Below the pieces are notes generated by a model, which ran no database searches, had not been told where the DNA came from, and saw only the letters and a program-made list of their open reading frames with translations. From Setaria digitata (lineage: Eukaryota > Nematoda > Chromadorea > Rhabditida > Setariidae), in assembly GCA_003640385.1 (NCBI GenBank), contig RCAB01000133.1, positions 78,265-142,264 on the forward strand: DNA of 64,000 bases. Reading direction: 5' to 3'. Both the position numbers and the translations under genes were made by a program. This document shows positions 37,151 through 48,736 of the stretch, in pieces (positions within the stretch are counted from its first letter, which is position 1; every line of letters begins with the position of its first letter).

Positions 37151-39135
37151 TTATCTTGACTGTACAGATTTCCGCTCACCATTACCATAATTTATAACTA
37201 CGGAAGCATTAGCCATTTTCGAACCATAATGACCAGCCCAAAACTGTTCATCTTTTCCGCTGTGTTTAAATAATACGTAACGAATGCCTTTAGGATAATC
37301 CGAAAATGTATGCTCAATTTTCTGCCACCCAGTCTCTAAAAAAAAAGATTATGAAGATTACCGAAAATTCACTGAAAGTTTTATTTATCCATAAACTAGT
37401 ATGATGTGCAAAAACATCATCAGTCCGCGCAATAAAACCACACACACACACACACACACACACACCTTGTTAATGCTGATGTGCTTGAATATTCTTTTCA
37501 GAAAAGAAATAAATCTAAAAATTTACCTCTTAAAAATCGAACACGAATTATTGACGTGTCAGTTGTTTCATCATGCCGTGGCATAACACGCTGTCGGCCA
37601 AGACGACGGTACTGTGCACATACAAGAATTCCCGGTATTGATCTAAATGCCAAAGGCATAGATCCATCATCAACTTGATCATGAACATGATGATCATTAT
37701 AAAGCAGTTGAACTTCCAATAAGTATATCGATGTGCAATCGAAGCGGCAAGTACAATACTCCGAAACCGTAATTGGTGGACAAAATTCATCCAGAAAGGC
37801 GGGCTAAATAAAGGGTTGGAACACTATGGAGAAAAACTGTCATAAGAATCTAAATTTCAATCACTGATGAATACTGCTTATGTTAAATAAAATGATGAAA
37901 ATATGAGGTCTCTCAGATAGCCCTATACAAATATTAGCAAATAAATCAAAAAAAAATTCAGGTAAAATGAATTTAAATACCGGCGATACTTCTTTGAATC
38001 ATAAGCAGCTTGAAAAAAAAAAAAAAAAAAAAAGACTGAGTTATGAAGAAACCAGTTACTTCGATTCCTTCCTTCCACAAATCAATGATTTGAAATTTAC
38101 TGCACCAACCATAACTTGTCGCAAATGCAATTGGAATATCTATCGACGAATCTGCACAACCTTTTGGCGGTTTTTCGATTACGAATCTAGATTATTATTT
38201 TATTATACAAAATTTAACCAAAAAGCAACAGCCGGTCATTAACGGTGCCTCTCTTACAAGTTACTATGTATTCATGTATTATCCGATCTTACATGTATTC
38301 AGGATTGGTTAATAGCAGTAAGCATATCTATATTAGCTCTTTGTCTTGGAGCTACGTATTTTTTTACAACTTATTTCATATTTAATCTGCAAAAAATTCA
38401 AAGCAATCAAATGAAAACTTTACCCATCACCGCCATTTTCACCTACTTCCCAGTTCTGAAGAGATCCATCGCCACCACTAGGATTGCGAACCAAATTTCG
38501 ATTGAAAGTTCGCTTTATGGAAACTTTTTTGACATTCAGTGAGGGTTCACTTCGTAAAGAACTTGGAGGCAAATCTAGTGATCGATACATCATATAATTC
38601 ACCCAAAAACCCGGAGCCGATAAAACACTGCGCCACCGACGACAAACCTATAACAAGAACCTATTTACTCTATACTACCGTGCGCTACAGCTGTCAATAA
38701 TTTCATACTACTACAAGTTTAATAAAATAAAGAGTCCAAGACAAAAAAAAAGTAGTAATTAGCACACGGCATTGGACCATCGAAGTGCCTCCAATAAAAC
38801 ACATTTTCTAATGAAACTGAGAAAAAAACAACTTGCCAGAGGGCATACGTAACCAATATCATGAGGATTATCAACTCTGATTAAAATCTCTGTAAGAATT
38901 TGGGGAGGAATTGGTGCTCCGTGGATACAGATGTCGCTTCTGCCCTCTGAAATAAGCAAGTTTGTTTCGCTAAAATTAAAGTAGTTCGCAAAAACCCCCA
39001 TCCTCTCATAGTTCTCCAAGAATCTCTACGTGTCATGGGAAATTCCTTAAACCATGAATAATAAATATACATACCGTCGCTTTGATCTTTGGCTTCACTT
39101 TGGGATGAGAACGGAATTACCTCCATTACTTCCAT
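37151..39135 (-). CDS. F-box protein with FBA domain (FBXO2/FBXO6/FBXO44 type)
   Basis: Substrate adaptor of an SCF ubiquitin ligase; vertebrate members bind N-glycans of misfolded glycoproteins for ER-associated degradation. Exons in transcript order: 39135-39075, 38946-38849, 38647-38424, 38186-38060, 37803-37527 and 37335-37151, all in phase, about 323 residues. The F-box is at residues 30-65 (PIPPQILTEILIRVDNPHD, then GYVCRRWRSVL). The FBA domain runs from about residue 92 to the end: RNLVRNPSGGDGSLQNWE, NGGDGF, FATSYGWCSKFQIIDLWKEG, TFSDYPKGIRYVLFKHSG and FWAGHYGSKMANASVVI. Of the YW pair that contacts chitobiose in FBXO2, the Trp is kept and the Tyr position is Phe (QFW). A His/Asp-rich insertion (NDHHVHDQVDDGS) lies in the middle of the FBA domain. 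The start Met 39135 is the first of two close Mets; its upstream context is uncertain. Confidence 0.88.
37439..37465. repeat. (CA)n microsatellite in F-box gene intron
   Basis: About 13 CA units in the last intron of the F-box gene, a candidate polymorphic marker. A shorter CA run is at about 39885-39900. Confidence 0.9.
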
Positions 39136-40302
39136 ATACAGTTCATCTACAATCTTTAACAATTACAAAGTATAAAGGAGAATATTTAGAACTGTCACAA
39201 GCATTTCCAGAAAGTAATCGTCCAATAGCTTGAAATCTAAATCGTATGTTGGAAGATGACTCATTTAGCAACACACATTAGCCCACTGATGGGCAAACTA
39301 AATAAAGGTACGTTGTGAAATGAGAACAACAGTCCTCCAATCAATAACACAAAACCTCTTATCACAATTAAAATTATAGATCCTGTATTTCAGGTCTAAC
39401 GTCTGAATTTCAAAAACGATGAGAAATAATCAAAATTAGCACGAAGGAAATAAAATAAAACAAAGTATGATTGATAACAAATATGCAAGCGAAAAAAAAA
39501 AGCAAACCAAAAATCAAAGCAAATCAAGTTCAAATTTGAGCTGTTGAGACGTATTTATTCAAGGAAAATATCTGAATGTTTCAGTACGCGATTTTCTGGA
39601 ATAAACCGGAAATGTGAAGACCGTTTGCTAGGAAAGCGATAATAACTAAANAATGTTTCAGTACGCGATTTTTTGGAATAAACCGGAAATGTGAAGACCG
39701 TTTGCTAGGAAAGCGATAATAACTAAATGTTTTATTACATCTGTACATGAAGATTTGTAATAGGACGAAATGAGCAAAACATTTTGAAAATTAATGAATC
39801 TTCAAATTACAACTGAAAGGGAAAAAACTGAATTATAAAAATATCGTTTCCATTATATCATGACAGAGAGAAAAAGGGGACACTGCACACACACACACAC
39901 AGATAGGAATTTGATATGAGTCAACATAGTCATTTTCCGTCCTCGAATTCAATATTTGAACCTTTTTATATGCATAACTTAATTAAACCAACTACATATA
40001 AATATAATATACCCGACTACCAAGAAAAAATATCTGGAATATATTGATTATATACTAAATGATGATTTTACCTTTGAAGAAAAATCATAACAAGAAAGGC
40101 TAAAGAATAACAGAAATAGTATGAGGCCTAGCATAAGTTCTTCAAATAAGCACTTAAATACAACGGTTAACGAATAGGTTGCTTCGAATATTATCACTTA
40201 TCGAATGAAATAATTTTCAAAATCCTTTAAAGCTAACTGAGAAATTTCTATACAATGGAAATGAATAGTGAAATCTGAAACCAGCAGTTAACCAAAAAAG
40301 AA
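39136..40302. other. Intergenic, YIPF6 to F-box gene
   Basis: About 1.2 kb without a gene. It holds the 76-base duplication around N 39651 and a short CA run. Confidence 0.5.
39575..39727. repeat. 76-bp duplication around a single N (39651)
   Basis: Bases 39575-39650 and 39652-39727 are the same except for one visible base (attttctgg against attttttgg). The N sits exactly at the junction, so this is most simply an unmerged contig overlap. Confidence 0.85.
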
Positions 40303-42707
40303 TCAGAAACTAGAATGTGAAATAACGATCCAACTCACGACGAAATAGAATAAAAAAATAGGGTACAGTGCGAGCAACTTCCGTCGGGGTGGCTGCGAAC
40401 CAGAAATAAACACCATAGATGCTGAAAAACGCAGATATTTCCAAAACTGAAAAATTTCTTACAAACATTTTCATCCAGTTAGCTTCCCCATTTTAAGAAA
40501 ACAAAAACTTTCCCTTTTCTATGCAACGTTTAGGATCAAAAAAAAAAAAAAAACTATTGCAATAAAATTACCATATATTGCCCATGTAAAGCCGACCACT
40601 GTCACTAGGAGACGTAAAGCGAAAAGAAATACAGTTTGTTCGGAGTTTATTTCAATAAATTTACATACTACAGCTGCTAAACCAGGAGGCAACAAACAGT
40701 ATCCAAGCACACAAAGCGATTGAAAAAATGATCTAAAAGAATCCATAATAGTATATGCTAATAAATATCAGTAGCAAAAAAGGAAACATGAATTTATTAT
40801 TTAAAACAAAGTACAGGAGTTTAACTATATGTAAATCAATTCGCTATGATGCTAGTTTTCGATTTGATTCAATTAGCAGTTAAAAATATTATCGGACAAT
40901 GTAGACACGAGCAGTAATTTTGAGCTTACTGTAGTGTCTATTTTGCATCCATGAAAAACAAATTAGCAGTCAAAATTCTACGATTAAAATATTCAGGAAA
41001 ACTATTCAACAACAATTATTTACTGTTCCCACAGAAAAAAAGATATAAGTAATTACATGTTACCACCAAGCAGCTTTGTATTCAAAGTGACAATGCATGA
41101 GCCGAAGAATGTTAAAGTGAAAACTTCCGTAAAATGAGGGCCTTTGCCGTTTTTGCCTCCTTGCAGCAATCTCAAAAGAACCAATCATACTTACTGAAGA
41201 AATAATATTAAATGGCAAAGAAAAAAAACCATTTTCCCTTGTTTTGTTCGACNAACGAAAACAAATTTCCAAAAAAGCTTCAACCATTTTCCCTTGTTTT
41301 GTTCGACAAATGGAAGAAAGATGAAAGAGCACATTACAGATCGTGATAATATGTAATGAGCATGAAATCTCCTAGCAAAAAGTGGTTACGAAAAAACAAA
41401 ACCGCTGTACCAGACACTGCTAACAAAAAAAAAAGGTGTTATTATTCTTAGCAACTACGACAATGCCCTAATCAGAGAAGCATACCACTCTGAAGAAGCC
41501 AAAGATAATATAAGTCAAGAAGAAATGGTGCCAGTCAATTACAAATTTCCTTAAAAAAATGAAATTTGATAAAAGTGACGATAGCAACCAAAGGACTTAC
41601 AACGAAATGAAGACACATATAAACAGCGGTCCCCAAAGATCCCAGTCACGTAATAACTGTTGACTGTTCTTTGGCGCCAAAACCTGCCCAAATTTTGTAC
41701 CGATAGTACGCAAGTCTCGTCTCTAAGAAAAATGACGGAATCCTATTAATGGCGTAAAAAACTGCTTAAAGAAGATTGATAACATGTTCTATTTTTAGCG
41801 AAAAAAGACTTTTATTCTCTAAACCATGGAAGATCTACAAAATTCAAGTAAACAGGATGTCTTTAAAATTGAAAATTTGGGAGTTGACAGTGAATTTTCT
41901 TGAATAATGTAACTAAAAAGCTATTATAAATAATTAAAACACTGAAACTAACAATGGTATCCCAGACCGGCTCATCCAAAGTATCAAAATCGCTACATAA
42001 ATCGGGTTCAGTGATAGAATGCTTTGACTTAAATAAAGTTGCTCCGGAAATTTTCCCACTTAAATCAACTTGTTGCTGATCACGTCTCTCTTGTTCCTTC
42101 GCTGAGATTTCTTTTTCCAGCTAAATAATACAATTTATCCGGACTACCTAGTACAATCGGTATAATCTTGGCATAACTGCTACTGTTTAATTAAAGGAAG
42201 GACTAACTGAAAGAAATAGATTACTTGACCGGTGGTATCTTCAGCCAGTCAACTAAATCGTTACCGATGTGCTACCTGGTTTCTGGCTAGACAGCAGTGC
42301 ACATTTAAGACTGCAGTGATCCATTCAAGACTTTTATATCTTAAAAAGTTTAAAAATACGAAATCTGCACTAACCAATTCAATATCAATCGAAGCATTTC
42401 CAAAATTGTGAGCCATCTCTACACTTCCTTGCGGTTCCGGAAAAGACTATTACAAAACAAGTGAAGCATTTGAAACATAAACTGTAATCTGAACCAGTCG
42501 TATTATGGTGGAGTGTCTTTTTCCTTTTCAACTAGGAAATATCACATAAAAAAATAACCTAATTAACTCACCAATTAAAGGATTAGTATGTGCACCGTGA
42601 TTAACTCTCAGATCAACTAAAATATTTTCAGTAGCTGATATGGTTGTGGATCCACAATAAACGATTGGTCCTGTTGACAGCGGCGCAGACGATGCCGTAT
42701 CAGACAT
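40303..42707 (-). CDS. YIPF6: YIPF6 homolog, Golgi five-pass membrane protein (Yip1 family)
   Basis: YIPF6 is a Yip1-domain protein of the Golgi involved in vesicle traffic. Exons in transcript order: 42707-42572, 42418-42375, 42120-41953, 41722-41601, 41170-41057, 40732-40572 and 40421-40303. All are in phase and give about 287 residues (the human protein is shorter, with a shorter N terminus). The signature is nearly unchanged: LDEPVWDTI, RRDLRTIGTKFGQVLAPKNS, QQLLRDWDLWGPLFICVFIS, LLQGG, HFTEVFTLTFFGSCIVTLNT, KLLGGN, then SFFQSLCVLGYCLLPP. Five hydrophobic segments are visible: GPLFICVFISLLL, VFTLTFFGSCIVTL, LCVLGYCLLPPGLAAVV, FALRLLVTVVGFTWAI and PIFLFYFVVSWIVI. The N-terminal 116 residues are cytosolic and polar, with KEQERRDQQQ. 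The exon 2 acceptor (gaagtgtag) is chosen by phase; an upstream alternative (tgtaatag, reading SFPEPQG) does not fit. N 41253 falls in the exon 4-5 intron and does not touch coding sequence. Confidence 0.92.
41229..41308. repeat. Short duplication beside N 41253 in a YIPF6 intron
   Basis: The 24-base block CCATTTTCCCTTGTTTTGTTCGAC ends just before the N and recurs at about 41284-41307. It looks like another contig-join artefact, shorter than the others. Confidence 0.7.
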
Positions 42708-43464
42708 ACATTTATTTTACTGACACCTTAGGCGCCACCTAAACTGCAGAAGTACTAGTAGGAGAGAAATGACTTGGCCTGAGTCATTCCGTTTTAAAGT
42801 TGGAAGCGACTAAAAACAAAAATATTTACCAACTTCTAAATGATCACAACGCCGTTGAAGAATAACTGTGAAAAATAAGCTTAAAGATAATCTTGAAAGA
42901 TGCTTGAGGGCTTACTTGCACAATCACCTTTTTTTTTTTTTTTTTACTATTTCATGAAAACATAATGGAGTGCCGAGGGAATTTCAGAATTTCGCTTCAC
43001 GTTTAGTTATGCCTATCCACTAAAATTCACTAATACTCGAAAGACCGATAAGCTTATGTAGGGAAATAAGTTTCCTTTATTGCTTAATAACACTATTAAC
43101 CTTAATTTCTACATGTCTTAATAAACAGAAAAAAAAAAGATTCGCATTACCGGCGTATACAAAGCAGAATAGAAGGTAAATTTTTGGTAAAAACATTTCT
43201 AATCATAGCAGTTTACAAATACAATGAAACATTTATTGAATTCAGTAAAAACAAACGAACAAAATAAACTGCACAATATAACAAATCACATTTAAATTTC
43301 TATAACAGTAATCTTGAATATTCCCTCTGGACTAGTATTAAAAGAAAAAAAAAAATCCCGGCATAAGTTGCCGACTGTACACTGCAAAAAAGAAAAGACT
43401 TTTTTAAATGCTTGGGATGTGAGAAGTTGTGAATATTCCAAAAAATTCCTAGATTATTTTCATG
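42708..43464. other. Intergenic, PRPF31 to YIPF6
   Basis: Only about 760 bases separate two genes of the same orientation. It includes a T-run at 42931-42946. No gene is seen. Confidence 0.5.
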
Positions 43465-46375
43465 CTATGGTCGTAACAAGGGAGTCTGAACTTTTACAAA
43501 TGCTGCAGAAGGTGAAAAATAAGTTGTAGAAGAGGACCCAACATGATCCGATTTTACGGTTGGATTTACAATCTCTAATCCCAGAACGGGGGTGAAGGTT
43601 ACGCTTGAAGAAGTGCCCGCTGCTCGAGAACGAATCGACGTCACACCACCCATTGAGCGCTGTCGTTCCATTGTTTTTTGAAGTTTTTGTGACATTCTTG
43701 AAATAAATTTTCATTTTTTATACAGTTGTAAACTCAGTTCTGGATAAACGATAAAAGGAACATTTGTATAGTATAGCAACTTACTGCCTTACCGAGAGGT
43801 TCTCCAGCTCAAAAAGATGAACATTGATCAGGAAGCACATAGGCTAAGAAATTCAAAAATTTAGCACGGCTTACCTGGCCCTTGTTTTCGGATCAACTGT
43901 AGCACTTCTGATGCGACTTCCTGATGATGGGCCGCTCAGTGCCTGTCCAAGTGAAAATCCCATATTTTCTTGGATGACATCTTCGGCCAATTCACCAAAA
44001 TTCATACGATTCGATTTTTTTCGTAATTCAGTCATACCCAATCGTTCCTTCATTTTTCTCACTCGCCGTCCACCTCGTTTCTTACTAGCCTTGAAAGTTC
44101 AATAATATAAAATCAATTGACTTCAAGAAAAACGAACAACTGAATGACAGTTCATTTCATTAAGAACCAGTTAGTGTTTTGTCTTTTACTAATGACCACT
44201 ACACGTCAAACAGGCAACATACACTTTCTAAAACACGCTAACTACGGCACTTCAAAGCTGCATCGCCTGCTCCATTCTTTAAAGCTTCCATTCCTATATA
44301 ACTTCATCTGTATTACTTTAAAGAAGAAATAATAAGTGACTCACTGAATTTCATCAAATTTCTAAGTGTCCTAATAAAATACATGAACCACCTTATCCAA
44401 AGGTTTTGGTAGAGGTTTTGCAGCTTTCACTGGTGGAGGTTCCAACATTTTTTCTATTTTTTGCTTTATTTGTTCAAATAAGCTTTTTCCGATCGAACCA
44501 TCCGACGATTCATGGATAAAATCAACGCGTGCAGCCAGTGTTGTTTTCGCGGCTAATAATCGAGCAGCCTTCTGTCTGAAAATTATTAAAAAGTAAAAAT
44601 TCTTATTCCGAATGTTAATGAACTGCTCCATAAATCAATTCAGTCAAGTTCTAGCGCAATTTTTCCTTCTACGGAATTAGCGAAATAAATTTTATAGTCA
44701 AAAGCAATGATACCTCAGATCTGGTGGGACTCCCTGTACAACGGGATGAAAAAAAAGGAAGCCAGCATGAGGTAAAACAGCTGTGGAACTAAAACCGCTT
44801 AGCGTTTTCTTCTGCGCACCAAGAATCAGTACATTGCAAGCAGGAAGGCGAGCCAATGGAGCAAGACCTGGAAGACAATATTTCGAGAATGAAAGGAAAT
44901 TAAACGATATTAGGTAGGAAGTGTCGACCTGAATGAAATGCCTTGTAATTAGCTCTTTTGTAAACGACTGTGTTTAAGTAATATGACTTACTACTCTTCT
45001 CTTAATTAGGTTAAGAAGCGTAACACTGTTTCAAACTAGCTAATATTCACAGAAGGGGCAAAAATCAACTCTTAATAAGGTTAAAACTTACCTCCAGCTT
45101 TAGCAACAATCATTGCTGCCGTGCCAGCTCCCAAAATTTCGCAAAGATTTGGTGCAATGAGTGCCATCCTCGATTCAACTAGTTGGTACATATTAAGTCG
45201 ATCGGTGTGCAATTTTTCAGCCATATCACATGCTTCCTGCACTGCTGCTAATTCATCTGGTTCTAGTGCCTTTCCCTGCGTAGTTGACGCTGTCACGCTA
45301 ACTACTATGCATGTTGCGGGTGCCAGAATTTCACTGAAATTTATATAATATTAAGTGATATCAAATTAATATTGGAAAATACTTGAAAAACAGTGGATAT
45401 AAATTATTAAAAAGAGTTGACCTTAAAATCTGCTTGTTCTGTCCCTTGGTGGAAATATCATTCCCGAGAAGTTTAACAGTTGCCAAATATTCTAGAGCGT
45501 TTGGTACTAGAGATTCTAATTCCGGAAAACGCTTTTCATATTTATCGCGAACAAACTTATGAATAACGTTCAGTTCTTGATCTACTTCAGCTGCAAGCTG
45601 CAAAAACAAGCTAGCCCTTGAAGTCTGATTTCTTTTGAAAATATTTTCAAACAAGAAAAAAAACAAATGTTCAAAACGACAGAATATGGAATGTTTATTA
45701 AATATAGGTGGACAGTACTGCTCAATTCCTCACGGAAATGATCACGCAATATTCTCCTTTTCTTTTTTTTAGGATTTACGACCAAAAACAAATGAAAGAA
45801 GAAGACAGTGAAGTTTGCTCTGTGAAAGTTTATCCAAATAATAAAAGTAAGGGAGAGCATTTTCAAAAATACATCATAAATTTAGCAAAAAAAGTGACAA
45901 GATTCTACTCACTCCAGAAAGTTCTACAATCAATTTGTACTGAGGATCTGCTTCCAAGGGTTTTGTAACTGGTGGAATTTCCTTCAAATTTAGTTGCTCC
46001 TGCATTTTGTCGATGAGATCTTTGTAACTATAAAATAATTAAAACACTTAAAACTAATCAAATGTGATCTTTCACATAACTGCAGTTTATTACACTAGAA
46101 TAAAAAAAGGGAAAACAAGAATTAAAAAAATAAAAAATAGATGCACATTCCGAGTTTCGCAATATTGCTAGAAATATTTAAGGGTGCGTTCCATACTACT
46201 TATTATCATACTTCTGATTCGCTAATAATTTTGCCACGGATCCAACTCGATCATAGACATTCATCGATGGTAGTTGCTCATTCACTTCTTCTAAGCCTTC
46301 CACCCCATCCTGTTCCGTCTCCTCCACTAATTCTTCATCTTCCAAATCCGCCAGTAACTCATCCGCAAGTGACAT
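43465..46375 (-). CDS. PRPF31: PRPF31 homolog, U4/U6 snRNP splicing factor
   Basis: PRPF31 binds the 15.5K-U4 snRNA complex through its NOP domain and bridges U4/U6 to U5 in the tri-snRNP, in the nucleus. Exons in transcript order: 46375-46212, 46027-45913, 45597-45422, 45333-45092, 44867-44714, 44575-44392, 44089-43875 and 43696-43465. All junctions keep phase; the product is about 493 residues (human 499). Landmarks in order: MSLADELLADLEDEE at the N terminus; a coiled-coil/NOP region with IHKFVRDKYEKRFPELESLV, VTASTTQGKAL, SRMALIAPNLCEILGAGTAA, NVLILGAQKKTLSGFSS, KAARLLAAKTTLAARVD and PPPVKAAKPLPKP; the basic segment KKRGGRRVRKMKERLGMTEL; NRMNFGELAEDVIQE; and the C-terminal GLEIVNP box. 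This is the firmest identification in the window. No oddity in the coding sequence. Confidence 0.97.
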
Positions 46376-47407
46376 ATTTGCCGAGAAGTAATTACAGTAA
46401 TACCAATACACAAGAAGCAAAGAATACCTGCAAAAGTAGTTTCCATTTGCGATATCAACTTTTAAATAGAAGAACGGAGAAGGCTCCAGTTTTTATACGC
46501 TGAAACATATGCTACACTACAGCAACCTCAGCTATGGCTAAGTAATGCTGGATGCGTACAATAAGTTGTTAAACTGAAACAAATATTTACTCCATCCAAT
46601 CAGTTCCGCTTACCTACCGCCTTCAAGAACACTACCCACCTAGCTCCTCACAGTACCGTTACTTCCGAACCTGTCGTTCAAAGTGGTTTGCTAACTTTGT
46701 TTAGTATCAATACACTACGAACGGTGTGTAAAAAGTCGGCTGCAATGAAAATCATCATCCGGCACACTTTTTGTTTTCCAGAAATCCACGGATTCGTATG
46801 TTCCTGCAATCTTCTATTGCGAAGTGTTTAGGTTTTATGTAAAGTGACAACCTCCTGTAGAATTATTCCTTTTCATCAATAAAGTAAGACTAATTTATTA
46901 GTTAGCATCAGAATATTACATGCATGCAAACGCATTGTATCTTTTAATATATGAAAGAACAGTTATCTGTTATCTGGCTACTGTCCCCGTTTCGAAATTT
47001 GCAGAAATCCGACAGGTACTTCGTCGAATTTATTTCTACTAACTAATTATCTTTTTTTCTCTACTTTCGAAAATGGAGAGCTTTCCTTTGAAAAATGAAA
47101 CGAAATTTTCGGGTGATTTAATTATTCATCAGAAAACTCTTCCATATCTCTTCAGTCTGATTTCATCCAGAAATAGGCTGTATTCAGAGAAAAACTTTTT
47201 TATTCATTTCTTTCAGTTTAATCCTTATTGCACAGTTTTTATAATATTAATATCAATAATCCATTGTAATTCCATTCGTTATGTTTGATAAATCATTGAA
47301 TATTAATAATTTTAACACAAAAAAAGTATTGGAAGTGGTAGGAGATTACTGAGCTAAAAACTTCTATGAATTACTAATAATGACAGAAGAGTAAGATATA
47401 AATAACA

Positions 47408-47539
47408 TCACAGAAAGACTTTAACTAATGAAAAATAAAATCAAGACAGCGAAAAAAAAANTAATAATAATAATAATAATAATAATCACAGAAAGACTTT
47501 AACTAATGAAAAATAAAATCAAGACAGCGAAAAAAAAAA
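47408..47539. repeat. 52-bp duplication and (TAA)n around a single N (47461)
   Basis: The block starting ATCACAGAAAGACTTTAACT and ending GCGAAAAAAAA occurs before the N and again after a (TAA)n run at about 47462-47485. It fits an unmerged contig overlap with a microsatellite at the edge. Confidence 0.75.
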
Positions 47540-48728
47540 TAAGGAAACCATACCTTCTTCAACTGAACATCTCAAATTACCTCAGCAGTAATCAAAAAGA
47601 AAAAGCGAAGCAAATCTTATACAATGAAACATAATAATCGTAATCAGATTCTTTATATTTTGATCAGCCTCTGCAAATTCATTCTGTTCATTTCTTCGAA
47701 TATGCAGCAATGCAGGAAGGTTTTCGGTTAAAATTGCTGTCGAATGATAAGAGCATATCTCTATCTAGTTTATTAATTTATAACTTACCATGCCATCATC
47801 ACTTCAAAGAAAAGCGGAATTGTTCTCTGATTCTGATAAGCAATTCTTTTCTAGCCAGAAACTCTGTGATGCGTGGAGGATTCAATTCTTCAGCATTTGG
47901 AAGTGCTAAAAAACAAAGTGTAATGTCACATCTTGGTCATGCTTATGGAAAAGAATAAATTCATTTAAATTTCAAAGTTATTTAAACGATCGAAATTACC
48001 CTAAAGTAGCTCACAATCCTGGCATATTGTACAAAACTTCTTAGTTGAAACTTAGCATTTTGTTCCGAATTCATTTACATGAAAGCACTGTACTACATGA
48101 TTTTGTCATACAAACTAGTGTCAAGAAGTTAAATTAAATTATTATCAAACATGCAACAAAGATGGAATTGTGATTGAGCGAATGATTCTCACCGGTGAAC
48201 TTTCTTAAAATTCATGATTTAAATTAATCAAGATATTTCGGACGTTTAAAAAAAAAAAAAAAAAGAGGGCTGGTAGATTTTGGAATTGTAGAAAATAATT
48301 GGCTTTCATAAGTGAAGAACTGGACTGAATTTGAATATTTGATAAGTTCAATTTAATAGTCTTCCAGGATTTAGCATCTTAAGTTATTCTGTTACTGAAC
48401 ATCCCAGGAAAATTGCAGCTGAAGGTTATCGAGCCATGCTATGTGTTTTCTTTGTTTTTGCTTTGAAGCGAAAAGCTATAAGAGTAATTACTGGAGGAAT
48501 TTTTCTTTAAATGTGCTAACGGTGAATTTAGGAAGCGGTTGTTCTTCGATATGGTAATAAACAATGTTTTGAATTGTAAATGATATTTCGAGCATTGAGA
48601 GGTTTTTTTTTCTTAAAAGAAAAGAAGAACATTGTTGATGAAGTATTAAGAAAGCATTGCAGGTATTAATTATATTGTGGTACCTGAAACAAAACTGTTT
48701 TGATACTATGTGCCAACAAACAATTTAA

Positions 48729-48736
48729 TTTTGCAG
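48729..48736 (+). promoter_or_regulatory. Candidate spliced-leader acceptor directly before ATG
   Basis: The sequence ttttgcag is followed immediately by ATG at 48737. No upstream coding exon is evident, so this is a likely trans-splice site that fixes the start codon. Confidence 0.5.

Larger units (their letters stand above)
46376..48736. other. Divergent intergenic region, PRPF31 and the + strand coiled-coil gene
   Basis: The two flanking genes point away from each other, so both promoters should lie here. Open frames at 47073-47288 and 47710-47958 lack domain or splice support. It holds the duplication around N 47461 and a (TAA)n run. Confidence 0.5.

Noticed and set aside
37481..37678. 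Plus-strand open frame overlapping the F-box gene
   Set aside because: Antisense shadow of the FBA-domain exon 37527-37803, which is certain from homology.
43314..43529. Plus-strand open frame near the PRPF31 3' end
   Set aside because: Partly antisense to the last PRPF31 exon and otherwise A-rich; no support.
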